61,625 nt of DNA from Cryobacterium glaciale (GTDB taxonomy: Bacteria; Actinomycetota; Actinomycetes; Actinomycetales; Microbacteriaceae): contig NZ_SOEY01000008.1 of NCBI RefSeq assembly GCF_004402535.1, forward strand, positions 306,732 through 368,356. Direction: 5' to 3'. The position numbers were made by a program, and so were the translations under genes. The number at the start of each line of letters is the position of its first letter. Within the stretch, counting starts at the first letter, position 1. Shown piece after piece: positions 42,370 to 50,978 of the stretch. Below the pieces are notes generated by a model. The model made no database searches, was not told the origin of the DNA, and worked only from the letters and a program-made list of their open reading frames with translations.

Positions 42370-43959
42370 TTGCCCGGTGGCGACGGACTGTTAAATCACG
42401 ATCTTCTTCCCAATGAGAAGGGCCCACAAGATGCTTGTGGGGTCTTCGGCGTCTGGGCTCCCGGCGAAGAGGTAGCCAAACTCAGCTACTTCGGCCTCTA
42501 CGCCCTGCAACACCGTGGCCAGGAATCGGCCGGAATTGCCACGAGCGACGGCAGCAAGATTCTCATCTACAAAGACATGGGACTCGTCTCCCAGGTCTTC
42601 AACGAGGCCTCGCTGAGCACCCTGCTCGGGCACATCGCTGTCGGGCACACCCGCTATTCCACGACCGGTTCGTCGAGCTGGCAGAACGCCCAGCCGACCC
42701 TCGGCCGCACGTCGAGCGGAACCGTGGCCCTCGGCCACAACGGCAATCTCACCAATACCGCCGAGCTGCTGCAGCTCGTGCGCGAACGCTATCCGCAGGT
42801 TGACGGTGAACTCGCGCGCGGCAACACGACCGACACTGCCGTGGTCACCGCTCTGCTCACCGGCGACCTCGACCACACCCTCGAAGCCACCGCGCTCGAG
42901 GTGCTGCCGCGCCTCCGCGGCGCCTACTGCCTCGTCTTCATGGACGAAACCACCCTCTACGCGGCCCGTGACCCCCAGGGTGTGCGGCCGCTCGTGCTCG
43001 GCCGCCTCGAACGTGGCTGGGTCGTCGCCTCCGAGACGGCTGCCCTCGACATCGTCGGCGCGAGCTTCGTGCGCGAGGTTGAACCCGGTGAGCTCATCAC
43101 CATCGACGAGAACGGGCTGCGCACGCAGCGCTTCGCGAAGGCCGAGCCCAAGGGCTGCGTCTTCGAATACGTCTACCTCGCCCGCCCCGACACCACCATC
43201 GCTGGTCGCGGCGTGCACGAGGCCAGGGTCGAGATGGGCCGCAAGCTCGCTGCGGAGTACCCGGTCGAGGCCGACCTCGTCATCCCCACCCCGGAATCCG
43301 GCACCCCCGCCGCCATCGGCTACGCGCAGGCGTCGGGTATCCCGTTCGGTCAGGGCCTGGTCAAGAACTCCTATGTCGGGCGCACCTTCATCGCGCCGTC
43401 GCAGACCATCCGGCAGCGCGGCATCCGCTTGAAACTGAACCCGCTCAAGAACGTCATCAAGGGCAAACGTCTCATCGTCGTCGACGACTCGATCGTGCGC
43501 GGCAACACCCAGCGCGCCCTCGTGAGCATGCTGCGCGAGGCCGGCGCCGCCGAGGTGCACGTGCGCATCTCAAGCCCGCCGATCACCTGGCCGTGTTTCT
43601 ACGGCATCGACTTCGCCAGCCGTGCCGAGCTCATTGCGACCGGCCTCGAGATCGACGAGGTGCGCCAGTCGATCGGCGCCGACAGCCTCGGCTACCTCTC
43701 CGAAGACGGCATGATCGCAGCCACCGAGCAGCCGCGCGAACGCCTCTGCACCGCCTGCTTCACCGGCGTCTACCCGATCGCGCTGCCGGAATCGCAGCAC
43801 CTCGGCAAGAACCTGCTCGAGCGACCGACAGCATCAAACGGATGCGACCCCGGCCCGGATTCCGACCTGGAAGCCGTGCTGGCACCCGCCGCACGCAAAG
43901 AAGAAGCCCTCGCCCGCCTGGGCCAGGTACCGTTCGGTGACCCGGGAAGACCAGAATGA
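42370..43959 (+). CDS. purF: Amidophosphoribosyltransferase
   Basis: A 529-residue PurF: the propeptide ends before the catalytic Cys in PQDACGVFGV near residues 19-28, which becomes the N-terminal nucleophile; ALQHRGQESAGIA near 47-59, GHTRYSTTG near 92-100 and the PRPP loop VVDDSIVRGNT near 371-381. It catalyses the committed step of purine synthesis. TTG start with AAAGAGG upstream. Its end overlaps purM (ATGA). Confidence 0.96.
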   Translation: MPGGDGLLNHDLLPNEKGPQDACGVFGVWAPGEEVAKLSYFGLYALQHRGQESAGIATSDGSKILIYKDMGLVSQVFNEASLSTLLGHIAVGHTRYSTTGSSSWQNAQPTLGRTSSGTVALGHNGNLTNTAELLQLVRERYPQVDGELARGNTTDTAVVTALLTGDLDHTLEATALEVLPRLRGAYCLVFMDETTLYAARDPQGVRPLVLGRLERGWVVASETAALDIVGASFVREVEPGELITIDENGLRTQRFAKAEPKGCVFEYVYLARPDTTIAGRGVHEARVEMGRKLAAEYPVEADLVIPTPESGTPAAIGYAQASGIPFGQGLVKNSYVGRTFIAPSQTIRQRGIRLKLNPLKNVIKGKRLIVVDDSIVRGNTQRALVSMLREAGAAEVHVRISSPPITWPCFYGIDFASRAELIATGLEIDEVRQSIGADSLGYLSEDGMIAATEQPRERLCTACFTGVYPIALPESQHLGKNLLERPTASNGCDPGPDSDLEAVLAPAARKEEALARLGQVPFGDPGRPE

Positions 43960-45056
43960 GCAACTCGTACGCAGCGGCCGGAGTCGACACTCGGGCCGGT
44001 GACCTCGCGGTCGAACTCATGAAGTCAGCGGTCTCCCAGACGCACGGCCCCGAGGTCTGGGGCGGTGTCGGCGGCTTCGCCGGACTGTTCGACGTGTCCT
44101 TCCTCACCAAGTTTCGCCAGCCCCTGCTGGCCACGTCGACGGATGGTGTCGGCACCAAGGTCGCCATTGCGCAGGCCATCGACAAGCACGACACCATCGG
44201 GCAAGACCTGGTCGGCATGGTCGTCGACGACATCATCGTCGTCGGAGCCCGCCCCCTGTTCATGACCGACTACATCGCCTGCGGCAAGGTCGTCCCCGAG
44301 CGCATCGCCTCGATCGTGGCCGGCATCGCCCGTGCGTGCTCCGAGACCGGAACCGCCCTCGTCGGCGGCGAAACCGCCGAACATCCCGGCCTGCTGGGTG
44401 CCGACGACTATGACGTGGCCGGCGCGGCCACCGGCGTGGTCGAAGCCGACCAGGTGCTTGGCGCCGAGAAGGTCGTGTCCGGCGACGTCGTCATCGCGAT
44501 GGCTTCCAGTGGACTGCACTCCAACGGCTACTCGCTCGTGCGCCACATTCTGGCGCAGCGCGGCATCGGCTACACCGACACGTCGGACGAACTCGGCGGC
44601 GTGGTCGGCGAGGTGCTGCTCGAACCGACTCGCCTGTACACCGGCCCGCTGCTCGACGTGATCAACGATCCCGAACTGGCCGGCGCCATCCACTCGCTCA
44701 GCCACGTCACCGGTGGCGGTATCGCGGCGAACCTCGCCCGCGTGCTGCCCGTCGGCTCGTGGGTGGAGGTCGACCGGTCCACATGGTCGCCCGCCCCCGT
44801 GTTCCGGGTGCTCGGAGACATGGCCGGCTCCACCCTGGAAAGCGCGGAGGGAACCTGGAACCTCGGAGTGGGCATGTTCGCGGTCGTGAATGCGGCATCC
44901 GCTTCATCGGTCATCGCCCGCCTGGCCACCAGCGGAATTCCCGCCTGGGTCACCGGCCGCGTCTCGCGCGCCGCGCACGACCTGACCGGGTTCGAGCAGG
45001 GCGCCAAGGGCGTCAACGGCGGCGCCGTGCGCCTCGTCGGGGCCTACGCGAACTGA
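43956..45056 (+). CDS. purM: Phosphoribosylformylglycinamidine cyclo-ligase
   Basis: A 366-residue AIR synthetase: YAAAGVDTRAGDLAVELMK at the start, TDGVGTKVAIAQ near 60-71, GQDLVGMVVDDI near 82-93, GGETAEHPG near 138-146 and HVTGGGIAANLARVLP near 249-264. Forms an operon with purF, overlapping by four bases. Confidence 0.96.
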   Translation: MSNSYAAAGVDTRAGDLAVELMKSAVSQTHGPEVWGGVGGFAGLFDVSFLTKFRQPLLATSTDGVGTKVAIAQAIDKHDTIGQDLVGMVVDDIIVVGARPLFMTDYIACGKVVPERIASIVAGIARACSETGTALVGGETAEHPGLLGADDYDVAGAATGVVEADQVLGAEKVVSGDVVIAMASSGLHSNGYSLVRHILAQRGIGYTDTSDELGGVVGEVLLEPTRLYTGPLLDVINDPELAGAIHSLSHVTGGGIAANLARVLPVGSWVEVDRSTWSPAPVFRVLGDMAGSTLESAEGTWNLGVGMFAVVNAASASSVIARLATSGIPAWVTGRVSRAAHDLTGFEQGAKGVNGGAVRLVGAYAN

Positions 45057-45086
45057 CCCCGGCCCGTCTGGCGCCCCAGCGCGGCC

Positions 45087-45194
45087 GTTTGTTGCAAGCG
45101 CTGTCGCACGCGCCGAGGTTGGCGCGGTCGTTTCCTGGAGGTGCTGGCTCACGCTGCTTGCGCGCGTGGCCTGCCGGGTGCGCGAGCCACAAAT
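45087..45194 (+). repeat. Intergenic repeat copy, related to 27240-27305
   Basis: Begins with GTTTGTTGCAAGCGCTG and ends with GGCCTGCCGG...GCGCGAGCCACAAAT; both ends match the element downstream of the DHA2 exporter in inverted orientation, with different internal length. Lies in the 222-bp gap between purM and the DUF3073 gene. Confidence 0.35.
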
Positions 45195-45278
45195 GGCAGC
45201 GCGACCACTGATTGACGAATCGTGGCGACGACAAATTGCGGCAGCGCAAACGGATGCCGCGAACGCCGCTGCCAGCGG

Positions 45279-45590
45279 CTAGGCGCGCTTTTTCTCGTCT
45301 TCGGTGGCGTAGTGATCGACGTAACGGTCATCGTCGCCGTCGGGATTATCGTCATCGTCGGCGGAATCACCGTCACCGTCACCGTCACCGTCGCCGGCGC
45401 CGGCGCTGGCGGCCTTCTTGGCCTTGTCCGCTTCGTACTCCGGCCACTTGGCGAGGTCCTCGTCGAGGCGCGGGTCGGACGGATGCCCGGTGAGCTCGCG
45501 TTCGAGCGCGTTGTAGTTGGTATCCGGGCTGAAATATTTCAACTCCCGAGCTACCTTGGTGTGCTTTGCTTTTTGACGGCCGCGCCCCAT
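45279..45590 (-). CDS. DUF3073 domain-containing protein
   Basis: A 103-residue protein starting MGRGRQKAKHTKVARELKY, followed by SPDTNYNALERELTG, the DUF3073 signature found widely in actinobacteria. The C-terminal half is very acidic with a GDGDGDGDGDS run (about 66-76) and is likely disordered; the corresponding DNA is a simple hexamer repeat on the plus strand near 45366-45395. Function unknown. Convergent to purM. Confidence 0.88.
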   Translation of the reverse strand: MGRGRQKAKHTKVARELKYFSPDTNYNALERELTGHPSDPRLDEDLAKWPEYEADKAKKAASAGAGDGDGDGDGDSADDDDNPDGDDDRYVDHYATEDEKKRA

Positions 45591-45742
45591 GCGTGACCCC
45601 CTTACGATGCCAGGCCGAGCGAGTCGCGAGACCCTCGGGATTTGCCGAACGGAATGTGTAAAAACTAGAGTTTAGTTTAGCATGGTGGGCCTCGCGCCCC
45701 GCGGACGTCGTTCGCACGGCTAATCCGTAGAAATGGGGTGGC

Positions 45743-46828
45743 ATGACGGGCAATGCCAGCGTGCCCATCGTCATTATCGGAGCCGGCCAGGCCGGGCTGT
45801 CCGTCGCCTACTACCTGCGCCGGTTTGACCTCGTAGCGGGCCGTGACTTCATCATCTTCGACCGCGGCCCTGGCACTGGCGGTGCGTGGCAGCACCGCTG
45901 GCAGGCACTGCACCTCGGGTCGGCCCACCGCGTCAACGACCTTCCCGGCATGAAAGAACTCGGCCTGAGCTTTGACACGGCCGATCGTGATCTGGCTGCC
46001 CGCGACGTCGTCAGCGACTATTACCACGACTACGAGCAGCACTACGAGTTGAAGGTGGTGCGGCCGGTGACTGTGACGAGCGTGGTACCGATTCAGGCCA
46101 ACCTGATGGTGGCCACGAGTTCGACTGTTTTCGGCGACCAGAAAACCGACGCGCGCCTGATCGTCAACGCGACCGGCACCTGGGGTGCGCCCTTCGTGCC
46201 GCACTACCCCGGCGCGAAGACCTTCGCGGGCACGCAGGTGCATACGGCGAACTACGTGTCCAGCGAGGCGTTCGCCGGTCAACGGGTGGTCGTGGTGGGC
46301 GGCGGCACGTCGGCGATCGGTTTCCTGCTCGAGCTGGAGGGGGTGGCGAGCGAACTGACCTGGGCTTCACGCCGGCCGATCGACTTCAGCCACACCGACC
46401 AGCTCGCCGAGGTGACGGCAGTGGCGGCCGTGATGCAGCAGGATCGTGCGGCGCGCGCTGGCAGCGCCCTCCCCAGCATTGTCAGCGGCACCGGGGTGCC
46501 GGTCACGCGCCGCATCGCGGCCGGCATCGACCGGGGGCTGCTCGTGGCCCGCCCCATGTTCTCGAGCATCGAGCCGACCGGGGTGCGCTGGAGCGACGGA
46601 ACCTTCACCGAGGCCGACGCGATCGTGTGGGCATCCGGTTTTCGGCCGGAATTGCGGCACCTGGCCCCGCTTAAACTGCGGGACAAAGCCGGCGGCGTCG
46701 CGGTCGGTGCCGGGGTGTCCTCCATCGACCCGCGCATCTTCTTCGCCGGGTACGGCCCGCAGGCGAGCACGGTCGGCGCCAACCGGGCCGGTCGCATCAT
46801 CGCCCGTCAGATCATGGCCCAGCTGTAG
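45743..46828 (+). CDS. Flavin-containing monooxygenase-like FAD/NAD(P) oxidoreductase
   Basis: A 361-residue protein with two Rossmann motifs: VIIGAGQAGLSVAYYLRR (FAD, about 8-25) and VVVVGGGTSAIGFLLELEG (NADPH, about 180-198). GTGGAWQHRWQAL near 49-61 resembles the FMO consensus region, and ATGTW near 148 the linker. Its size and YhhW/CzcO-like layout suggest a small flavoprotein monooxygenase or thioredoxin-reductase-like enzyme; substrate unknown. An AT-rich 30-bp stretch with TTTAGTTTAG lies about 70 bp upstream. Confidence 0.85.
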   Translation: MTGNASVPIVIIGAGQAGLSVAYYLRRFDLVAGRDFIIFDRGPGTGGAWQHRWQALHLGSAHRVNDLPGMKELGLSFDTADRDLAARDVVSDYYHDYEQHYELKVVRPVTVTSVVPIQANLMVATSSTVFGDQKTDARLIVNATGTWGAPFVPHYPGAKTFAGTQVHTANYVSSEAFAGQRVVVVGGGTSAIGFLLELEGVASELTWASRRPIDFSHTDQLAEVTAVAAVMQQDRAARAGSALPSIVSGTGVPVTRRIAAGIDRGLLVARPMFSSIEPTGVRWSDGTFTEADAIVWASGFRPELRHLAPLKLRDKAGGVAVGAGVSSIDPRIFFAGYGPQASTVGANRAGRIIARQIMAQL

Positions 46829-46848
46829 CCCCCGAACGGATGCCGCCG

Positions 46849-48978
46849 CTACTTGCGCTTGCGGCGACGGGATGCCGTGGGTCGGGACTGCGCGGGGACG
46901 GTCCCGACGATCGTGGTCGATTTCGTCGTGGTGTCGATCGCTCCGGTGGGCGGCGCGAGCGGACGACGGGACACCGGGCGCGAACGCACGGGCTCGCCGC
47001 GACGGTCCTGGCCGGGAATCGGGCGGGACCGGCGGCCGTAGATGAGCTCGGAGGAGTCGAGCAGCCAGGGCACGAGGGCAATCGTGACGCCGTGCACGAG
47101 CATGAGCTTCTGGCGCAGTCGGCGGGCCTTGTGGTTGTGCAGCAGGCCTTCCCACCAGTGGCCGACGATGTAGATGGGCGTGTAGACGGTGATGACTTCG
47201 GAGCCGTGTTCGTCCCGGCGACCCTTGATGTAGTTGATCAGCGGCCAGCTGATGTCGCGGTAGGGCGACGCGACGATGCGCAGAGGCACCTGGATGTTCT
47301 GCTTGACCCAGGCGCGTTTGAGTTCCTTGGTCTCGATAGTGTCGATCGACACGTGCACGGCTTCGAGGCTCACGTGGCGGGCGGCGATCGCATAGTCCAG
47401 GGCCTTCAGCACCGGCTTCTGCATCTTGCCGACGAGCACGATGGCGTGGTCGCCCTGCGAGCCGAACGTCGTGATCGGGTCGACCTCGATCTCCCTGGCG
47501 ACGTCGCGATAGTACCGATTCACCCCCATCATCAGGATGAACAGAATGGGCATCATCACGAAGACCAGCCAGGCACCGTGGGTGAACTTGGTCACCGTCA
47601 CGACGATGAGCACGACACCGGTGAGCAGGGCGCCGAATCCGTTGATGGACAGGCTCAGGTAGATCGACCCGCGGCCAGGCGGGTTCGTCTTGAGCAGTTT
47701 GAGCCAGTGCCGCACCATTCCGGTCTGCCCGAGCGTGAACGACACGAACACACCGATGATGTAGAGCTGGATGAGCACGGTGAGGTTGGCCTGATAGACG
47801 ATCATGATCGCGCAGGCGGCCAGTGCGAGCAGCACCACGCCGTTGGAGTAGATCAGGCGGTCACCGCGGGTGCTGAGCGACTTGGGCGCATAGGAGTCGT
47901 GCGCGAGCACCGATCCGAGCAGCGGGAAACCGTTGAAGGCCGTGTTCGCGGCGAGCAGCAGCACGGCCGCCGTGGCCGCCTGCAGTACGAAGAACATGAT
48001 GGAGAAGTCGCCGAAGGTCGCCGCGGCGACCTGGGCGATCAGGCTGCGCTGCGGAGCCGTGGCGCACTCGGCCCAGCCGATCAGGTCGCAGGCGCGCTCC
48101 GCGTAGTGCACCTGGGAGATGAGCGCGAGTGCCGTCAGCCCGATGAACAGCACGATGGCGATGCCGCCCATGAGGGTGAGGGTGCGCTGGGCGTTCTTGA
48201 CCTTGGGATGTTTGAACGCTGGTACGCCGTTGGCGATGGCTTCCACGCCGGTCAGGGCGGAGCATCCGCTGGCGAAGGAGCGCAGCAGCAGCAGGATGAA
48301 CGCGGCTTGGGCGAGGTTCTCACCCTGCACGTCATAGCCGGCCGACTCGGCCACCGGGGCGTCGCCGAGCAGCGCGCGGACGAGGCCGACCACGATCATG
48401 AGCAGCACGCTGCCGATGAACAGGTAGGTCGGAACGGCGAAGGCTTTGCTCGACTCCCGCACGCCGCGCAGGTTGGTCGCCGCGAGCAGAATGATGAAAA
48501 TCACGGCGAGCTCGACGCGAAGCGGGGCCAGCGCCGGGATCGCCGAGATGATGTTGTCCACACCGCTCGCCACCGAGACGACCACGGTCATCACGTAGTC
48601 CACCAGCAGAGCGGATGCGACGACCAGGCCGGCCTTCTCACCCAGGTTCTTGTGCGCGACCTCGTAGTCGCCGCCGCCCGAGGGGTAAGCCTTGATCAGC
48701 TGACGGTAGGACGCGACCACGACGACGAGCAGCACGACGACGACGGCGGCCACCCAGGGTGCGAAGCTCAAAAAGGCGAGCCCGCCGAGGGTGAGAATCA
48801 TGAGGAGTTCTTGAGGCGCGTACGCCACGCTCGACAGCGGGTCGCTCGCGAAGATGGGTAGGGCGAGGTGCTTGGGCAGCAGCTGGCCGTCCAAATGCTC
48901 GGTGGGGAGCGGATCGCCGATGATCCACCGCTTGGGGGAACGACTTTCCGGTACTGGGGCGTTCGCCTCGGGTGTCAC
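46849..48978 (-). CDS. APC-superfamily transporter, KimA-like potassium importer
   Basis: About 709 residues: some twelve membrane helices in residues 30-470 and a cytosolic domain after it, as in Bacillus KimA. Shared segments recalled from KimA: SSVAYAPQELL near 48, SYRQLIKAYPSGGGDYEVAHKNLGEK (AYPSGGGDY), FASGCSALTGVEAIANGVPAFK (GCSALTGVEAI), HGAWLVFVMMPILF. The last 60 residues are Arg/Pro/Thr-rich and likely disordered. The start is set at GTG 48978 because a good promoter ends eight bases before it (leaderless); GTG 48990 would fall within the -10 box. No c-di-AMP riboswitch is visible upstream. An amino-acid permease is the alternative reading. Confidence 0.82.
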   Translation of the reverse strand: MTPEANAPVPESRSPKRWIIGDPLPTEHLDGQLLPKHLALPIFASDPLSSVAYAPQELLMILTLGGLAFLSFAPWVAAVVVVLLVVVVASYRQLIKAYPSGGGDYEVAHKNLGEKAGLVVASALLVDYVMTVVVSVASGVDNIISAIPALAPLRVELAVIFIILLAATNLRGVRESSKAFAVPTYLFIGSVLLMIVVGLVRALLGDAPVAESAGYDVQGENLAQAAFILLLLRSFASGCSALTGVEAIANGVPAFKHPKVKNAQRTLTLMGGIAIVLFIGLTALALISQVHYAERACDLIGWAECATAPQRSLIAQVAAATFGDFSIMFFVLQAATAAVLLLAANTAFNGFPLLGSVLAHDSYAPKSLSTRGDRLIYSNGVVLLALAACAIMIVYQANLTVLIQLYIIGVFVSFTLGQTGMVRHWLKLLKTNPPGRGSIYLSLSINGFGALLTGVVLIVVTVTKFTHGAWLVFVMMPILFILMMGVNRYYRDVAREIEVDPITTFGSQGDHAIVLVGKMQKPVLKALDYAIAARHVSLEAVHVSIDTIETKELKRAWVKQNIQVPLRIVASPYRDISWPLINYIKGRRDEHGSEVITVYTPIYIVGHWWEGLLHNHKARRLRQKLMLVHGVTIALVPWLLDSSELIYGRRSRPIPGQDRRGEPVRSRPVSRRPLAPPTGAIDTTTKSTTIVGTVPAQSRPTASRRRKRK

Positions 48979-48986
48979 GAGGGACG

Positions 48987-49014
48987 ACACTACACCTCAG
49001 GCGGCCCCTGTCAA
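48987..49014 (-). promoter_or_regulatory. Promoter of the KimA-like gene (leaderless)
   Basis: On the minus strand TTGACA (49014-49009) and TAGTGT (48992-48987) are separated by 16 bp. The -10 ends eight bases before GTG 48978, so transcription should begin at or next to the start codon. Confidence 0.6.
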
Positions 49015-49082
49015 ATTGCGGTGTTTTCGAAGCGGGTGCGTGTGGGCCGCGACGACGGGTCATCCGCTCCCCGCGCAGGCAT

Positions 49083-49114
49083 AACTCGCAACTCCGCGGA
49101 CAACCCGCCGCCTC
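49083..49114 (+). repeat. Short dispersed repeat AACTCGCAACYCCGCRGA..., copy 1
   Basis: A 32-base segment that matches 53759-53791 with four substitutions and one indel. Both copies are intergenic and in the same orientation. It immediately precedes the long hairpin at 49183-49257 in the gap between the KimA-like and PadR genes. Confidence 0.55.
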
Positions 49115-49182
49115 GGCAGAGCGCAGACTGGCTCGAGATAGCTGACTCGCTCAACGTGTCTGCGGAACGCTTTCATTCCGCT

Positions 49183-49257
49183 GGTCGAGGCGCGAGGAAC
49201 GAGCGATCGAGACCCTTCGGTGCGGATCTCGATCGCTCGCAAGCTCGCGCCTCGATC
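49183..49257. repeat. Long imperfect inverted repeat (about 30-bp arms)
   Basis: Left arm 49183-49212 (GGTCGAGGCGCGAG, then GAGCGATCGAGA) pairs with right arm 49227-49257 (TCTCGATCGCTC, then CTCGCGCCTCGATC) with a few mismatches around the middle, loop about 14 bases. Elements with GATCGAGA/GAGCGATC arms are familiar as dispersed intergenic repeats in Microbacteriaceae (recollection). It lies downstream of the PadR gene and upstream of the KimA-like promoter and may terminate the PadR operon. Confidence 0.7.
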
Positions 49258-49289
49258 AGCGCGCGCTGGCGGTCTCGGGTAGCCGAAGG

Positions 49290-50018
49290 CTAGGGGTGCA
49301 GGGTGGCGAGGATGCTCGTGCGCACCTCGGCGAGCTGCCGGCGGAGCGACGCCACGGTGTCGGTCGGAACGACCGACCGGGCGGCCTGCATGCGGAGGTC
49401 CGTGCGCAGCTGCTGCCGGAACTCGTTCAGCACCATGTCGGCCTCGCGCAAAGCCTGAGTCGATTCCTGACGCGAGGCCCCGGCCGCGTCGGCCGGGGCA
49501 TTGGCGGTCGAGGGCGCCGCGGGCGGTTGCTCGGCCGGCGTCGGGCGATCCCAGGTCGACGAGCCCGGCGGATCCCAGGAACCGGGGGTGCCGTCGTAGC
49601 CGTGCGATTCGGGTGAGGCGGCACCGCGGGCCTGGCGGGGGCGGGCGGCCGAGGCGAGGTCGGCCCGCAGGGTCTTCATGGCGGAGTTGACGCCGGTGCG
49701 CACCTGATCGGCGAGCCTGCGCACCGAGTCGGTCACCTCATCCTCGATCGCGCCGAGTTCGCCGTCGCGGGCGAGCAGTTCGGCGCGGCCGGCCTCGGTG
49801 ATCTCGTAGACGGTCTTGCGTCCGTCGGCCTGTTTGGTGACGAGGCCCTCCTCCTCGAGCTTGGCCAGCCGTGGGTAGATCGTGCCGGCGCTCGGGCTGT
49901 AGGTACCGCCGAATCGGTCGCTGAGCGCCTGAATCAGCTCGTAGCCGTGCCGCGGCCGTTCGGCCAGCAGACTCAGCAGGTACAGGCGCAGGCTGCCGTG
50001 GGCGAACATGGCGCTCAT
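49290..50018 (-). CDS. PadR-family transcriptional regulator
   Basis: A 242-residue regulator. The PadR winged helix spans about residues 8-85: LYLLSLLAERPRHGYELIQAL, GTIYPRLAKLEEEGLV, YEITEAGRAELL. The C-terminal half is longer than usual, with a Pro/Ala/Ser linker (about 125-185) and a terminal helical segment. Its start overlaps the DUF4097 gene by four bases; it is the second gene of that operon and probably binds the ATATATCG palindrome upstream. Confidence 0.88.
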   Translation of the reverse strand: MSAMFAHGSLRLYLLSLLAERPRHGYELIQALSDRFGGTYSPSAGTIYPRLAKLEEEGLVTKQADGRKTVYEITEAGRAELLARDGELGAIEDEVTDSVRRLADQVRTGVNSAMKTLRADLASAARPRQARGAASPESHGYDGTPGSWDPPGSSTWDRPTPAEQPPAAPSTANAPADAAGASRQESTQALREADMVLNEFRQQLRTDLRMQAARSVVPTDTVASLRRQLAEVRTSILATLHP

Positions 50019-50890
50019 GCCGGGTCTGCCTGGGAAGCCTGGGCGGTGTCGGCGGCGGTGGGCCCTGCGGCATCCGCTTGACTCGCAGTCTCGCTGCGCA
50101 CGACCGAGATGTCGCCCGACACCGAGTTGGAGCGCACGTCGAGCCAGCTGCCGTCGAGGGCGCCGGTGGAGCCCTCGTAGCCCTTGCCGAACGCGGTGCG
50201 CACGGTGTGGTCGTCGAGCTGGAGCGTGCCGGAGAGCGTGTTGAGGTGGTAGCGAGCGGCGACGCCGGGCTCGAGCCGCACGGTGAGGTTGCCGCTGACC
50301 GAATTCGTGACGATCTGGTCTGGTGTGCCGGCCAGGTCGAGGAACACGTTGCTTGAGACGCCGTCGAGCGTGAACTGACGGATGCTTCCGCTCGCCGTGA
50401 TATCGCCAGACACGGTGTGCACGGCCAGCGCTCCCACGTGGTTGCGCACCGAGATTTCGCCGTTCACCGCGTTGAGTTCAAGGTCGCCCTGCACATCGTC
50501 AATGACGAGATCACCGGAGACGGTGCTGAGTTTGGCATCATTGCGCAGGCCCGAAACGAGGGCGTCGGCCGAGACTACGCCGAACCGCAGCGCCACATCG
50601 CGGGGAACGGAAATGCTCACCTCGGCGCGCGCGGTGCCGCGGAACGAGGCAAACACCTCGATGAAGTTGTCCCAGCGCAGCTGCGGGTGGTCGATCTCGA
50701 GACGGTCACCGTCCATAGAGATCTTCAGGTCTTTGCCGGTGACGCCGTGCACCTCGATGCGGGCGCCGGGTTCGTCATGGCCGATGATGTCGACCGTGCC
50801 GGCGATGAGGCCGACCTTCAGCCTGCGCACCAGCTCGACGTCAATGATTTTGGTCTGCCCGGGGGCGACCAGCCATTTTTCCAGTGACAC
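50015..50890 (-). CDS. DUF4097-domain beta-helix-like protein
   Basis: A 291-residue protein with no signal peptide: repeating short strands such as LSTVSGDLVIDDVQGDLEL, VHTVSGDITASGS and TNSVSGNLTVRLEP, the right-handed beta-repeat typical of DUF4097 adhesin-like proteins. The last 30 residues are Ala/Ser/Thr-rich. Often paired with PadR or PspC-type regulators in actinobacteria; here it is coupled to PadR by a four-base overlap. Function unknown, possibly an envelope-stress sensor or scaffold. Confidence 0.85.
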   Translation of the reverse strand: MSLEKWLVAPGQTKIIDVELVRRLKVGLIAGTVDIIGHDEPGARIEVHGVTGKDLKISMDGDRLEIDHPQLRWDNFIEVFASFRGTARAEVSISVPRDVALRFGVVSADALVSGLRNDAKLSTVSGDLVIDDVQGDLELNAVNGEISVRNHVGALAVHTVSGDITASGSIRQFTLDGVSSNVFLDLAGTPDQIVTNSVSGNLTVRLEPGVAARYHLNTLSGTLQLDDHTVRTAFGKGYEGSTGALDGSWLDVRSNSVSGDISVVRSETASQADAAGPTAADTAQASQADPA

Positions 50891-50922
50891 TGGGTTGTCC
50901 TTTCAGAAGGGTGAACTCGCGC

Positions 50923-50957
50923 TATATCGCGTGTTCTGAAAGACACGATATATCGCG
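50923..50957. promoter_or_regulatory. PadR-type operator upstream of the DUF4097-PadR operon
   Basis: TATATCGCGTGT (50923-50934) and ACACGATATA (50943-50952) form an imperfect inverted repeat, and CGATATATCG (50946-50955) is a perfect 10-bp palindrome. TATATCGCG is also directly repeated. The site is 33 bp upstream of the DUF4097 start and overlaps its probable promoter; ATAT-rich palindromes of this sort are recognised by PadR proteins. Confidence 0.6.
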
Positions 50958-50978
50958 TTCCTGAGAGGTGCAAGAGGT

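Noticed and set aside
45366..45400. Hexamer ACCGTC repeat as a regulatory array
   Set aside because: It is the coding sequence for the Gly-Asp run in the DUF3073 protein.
46840..48861. A 673-codon open frame on the plus strand
   Set aside because: Antisense shadow of the KimA-like transporter; highly charged low-complexity composition and no ribosome site.
48991..49289. Possible ydaO (c-di-AMP) riboswitch before the KimA-like gene
   Set aside because: No conserved ydaO core words were seen and a promoter lies immediately at the start codon.
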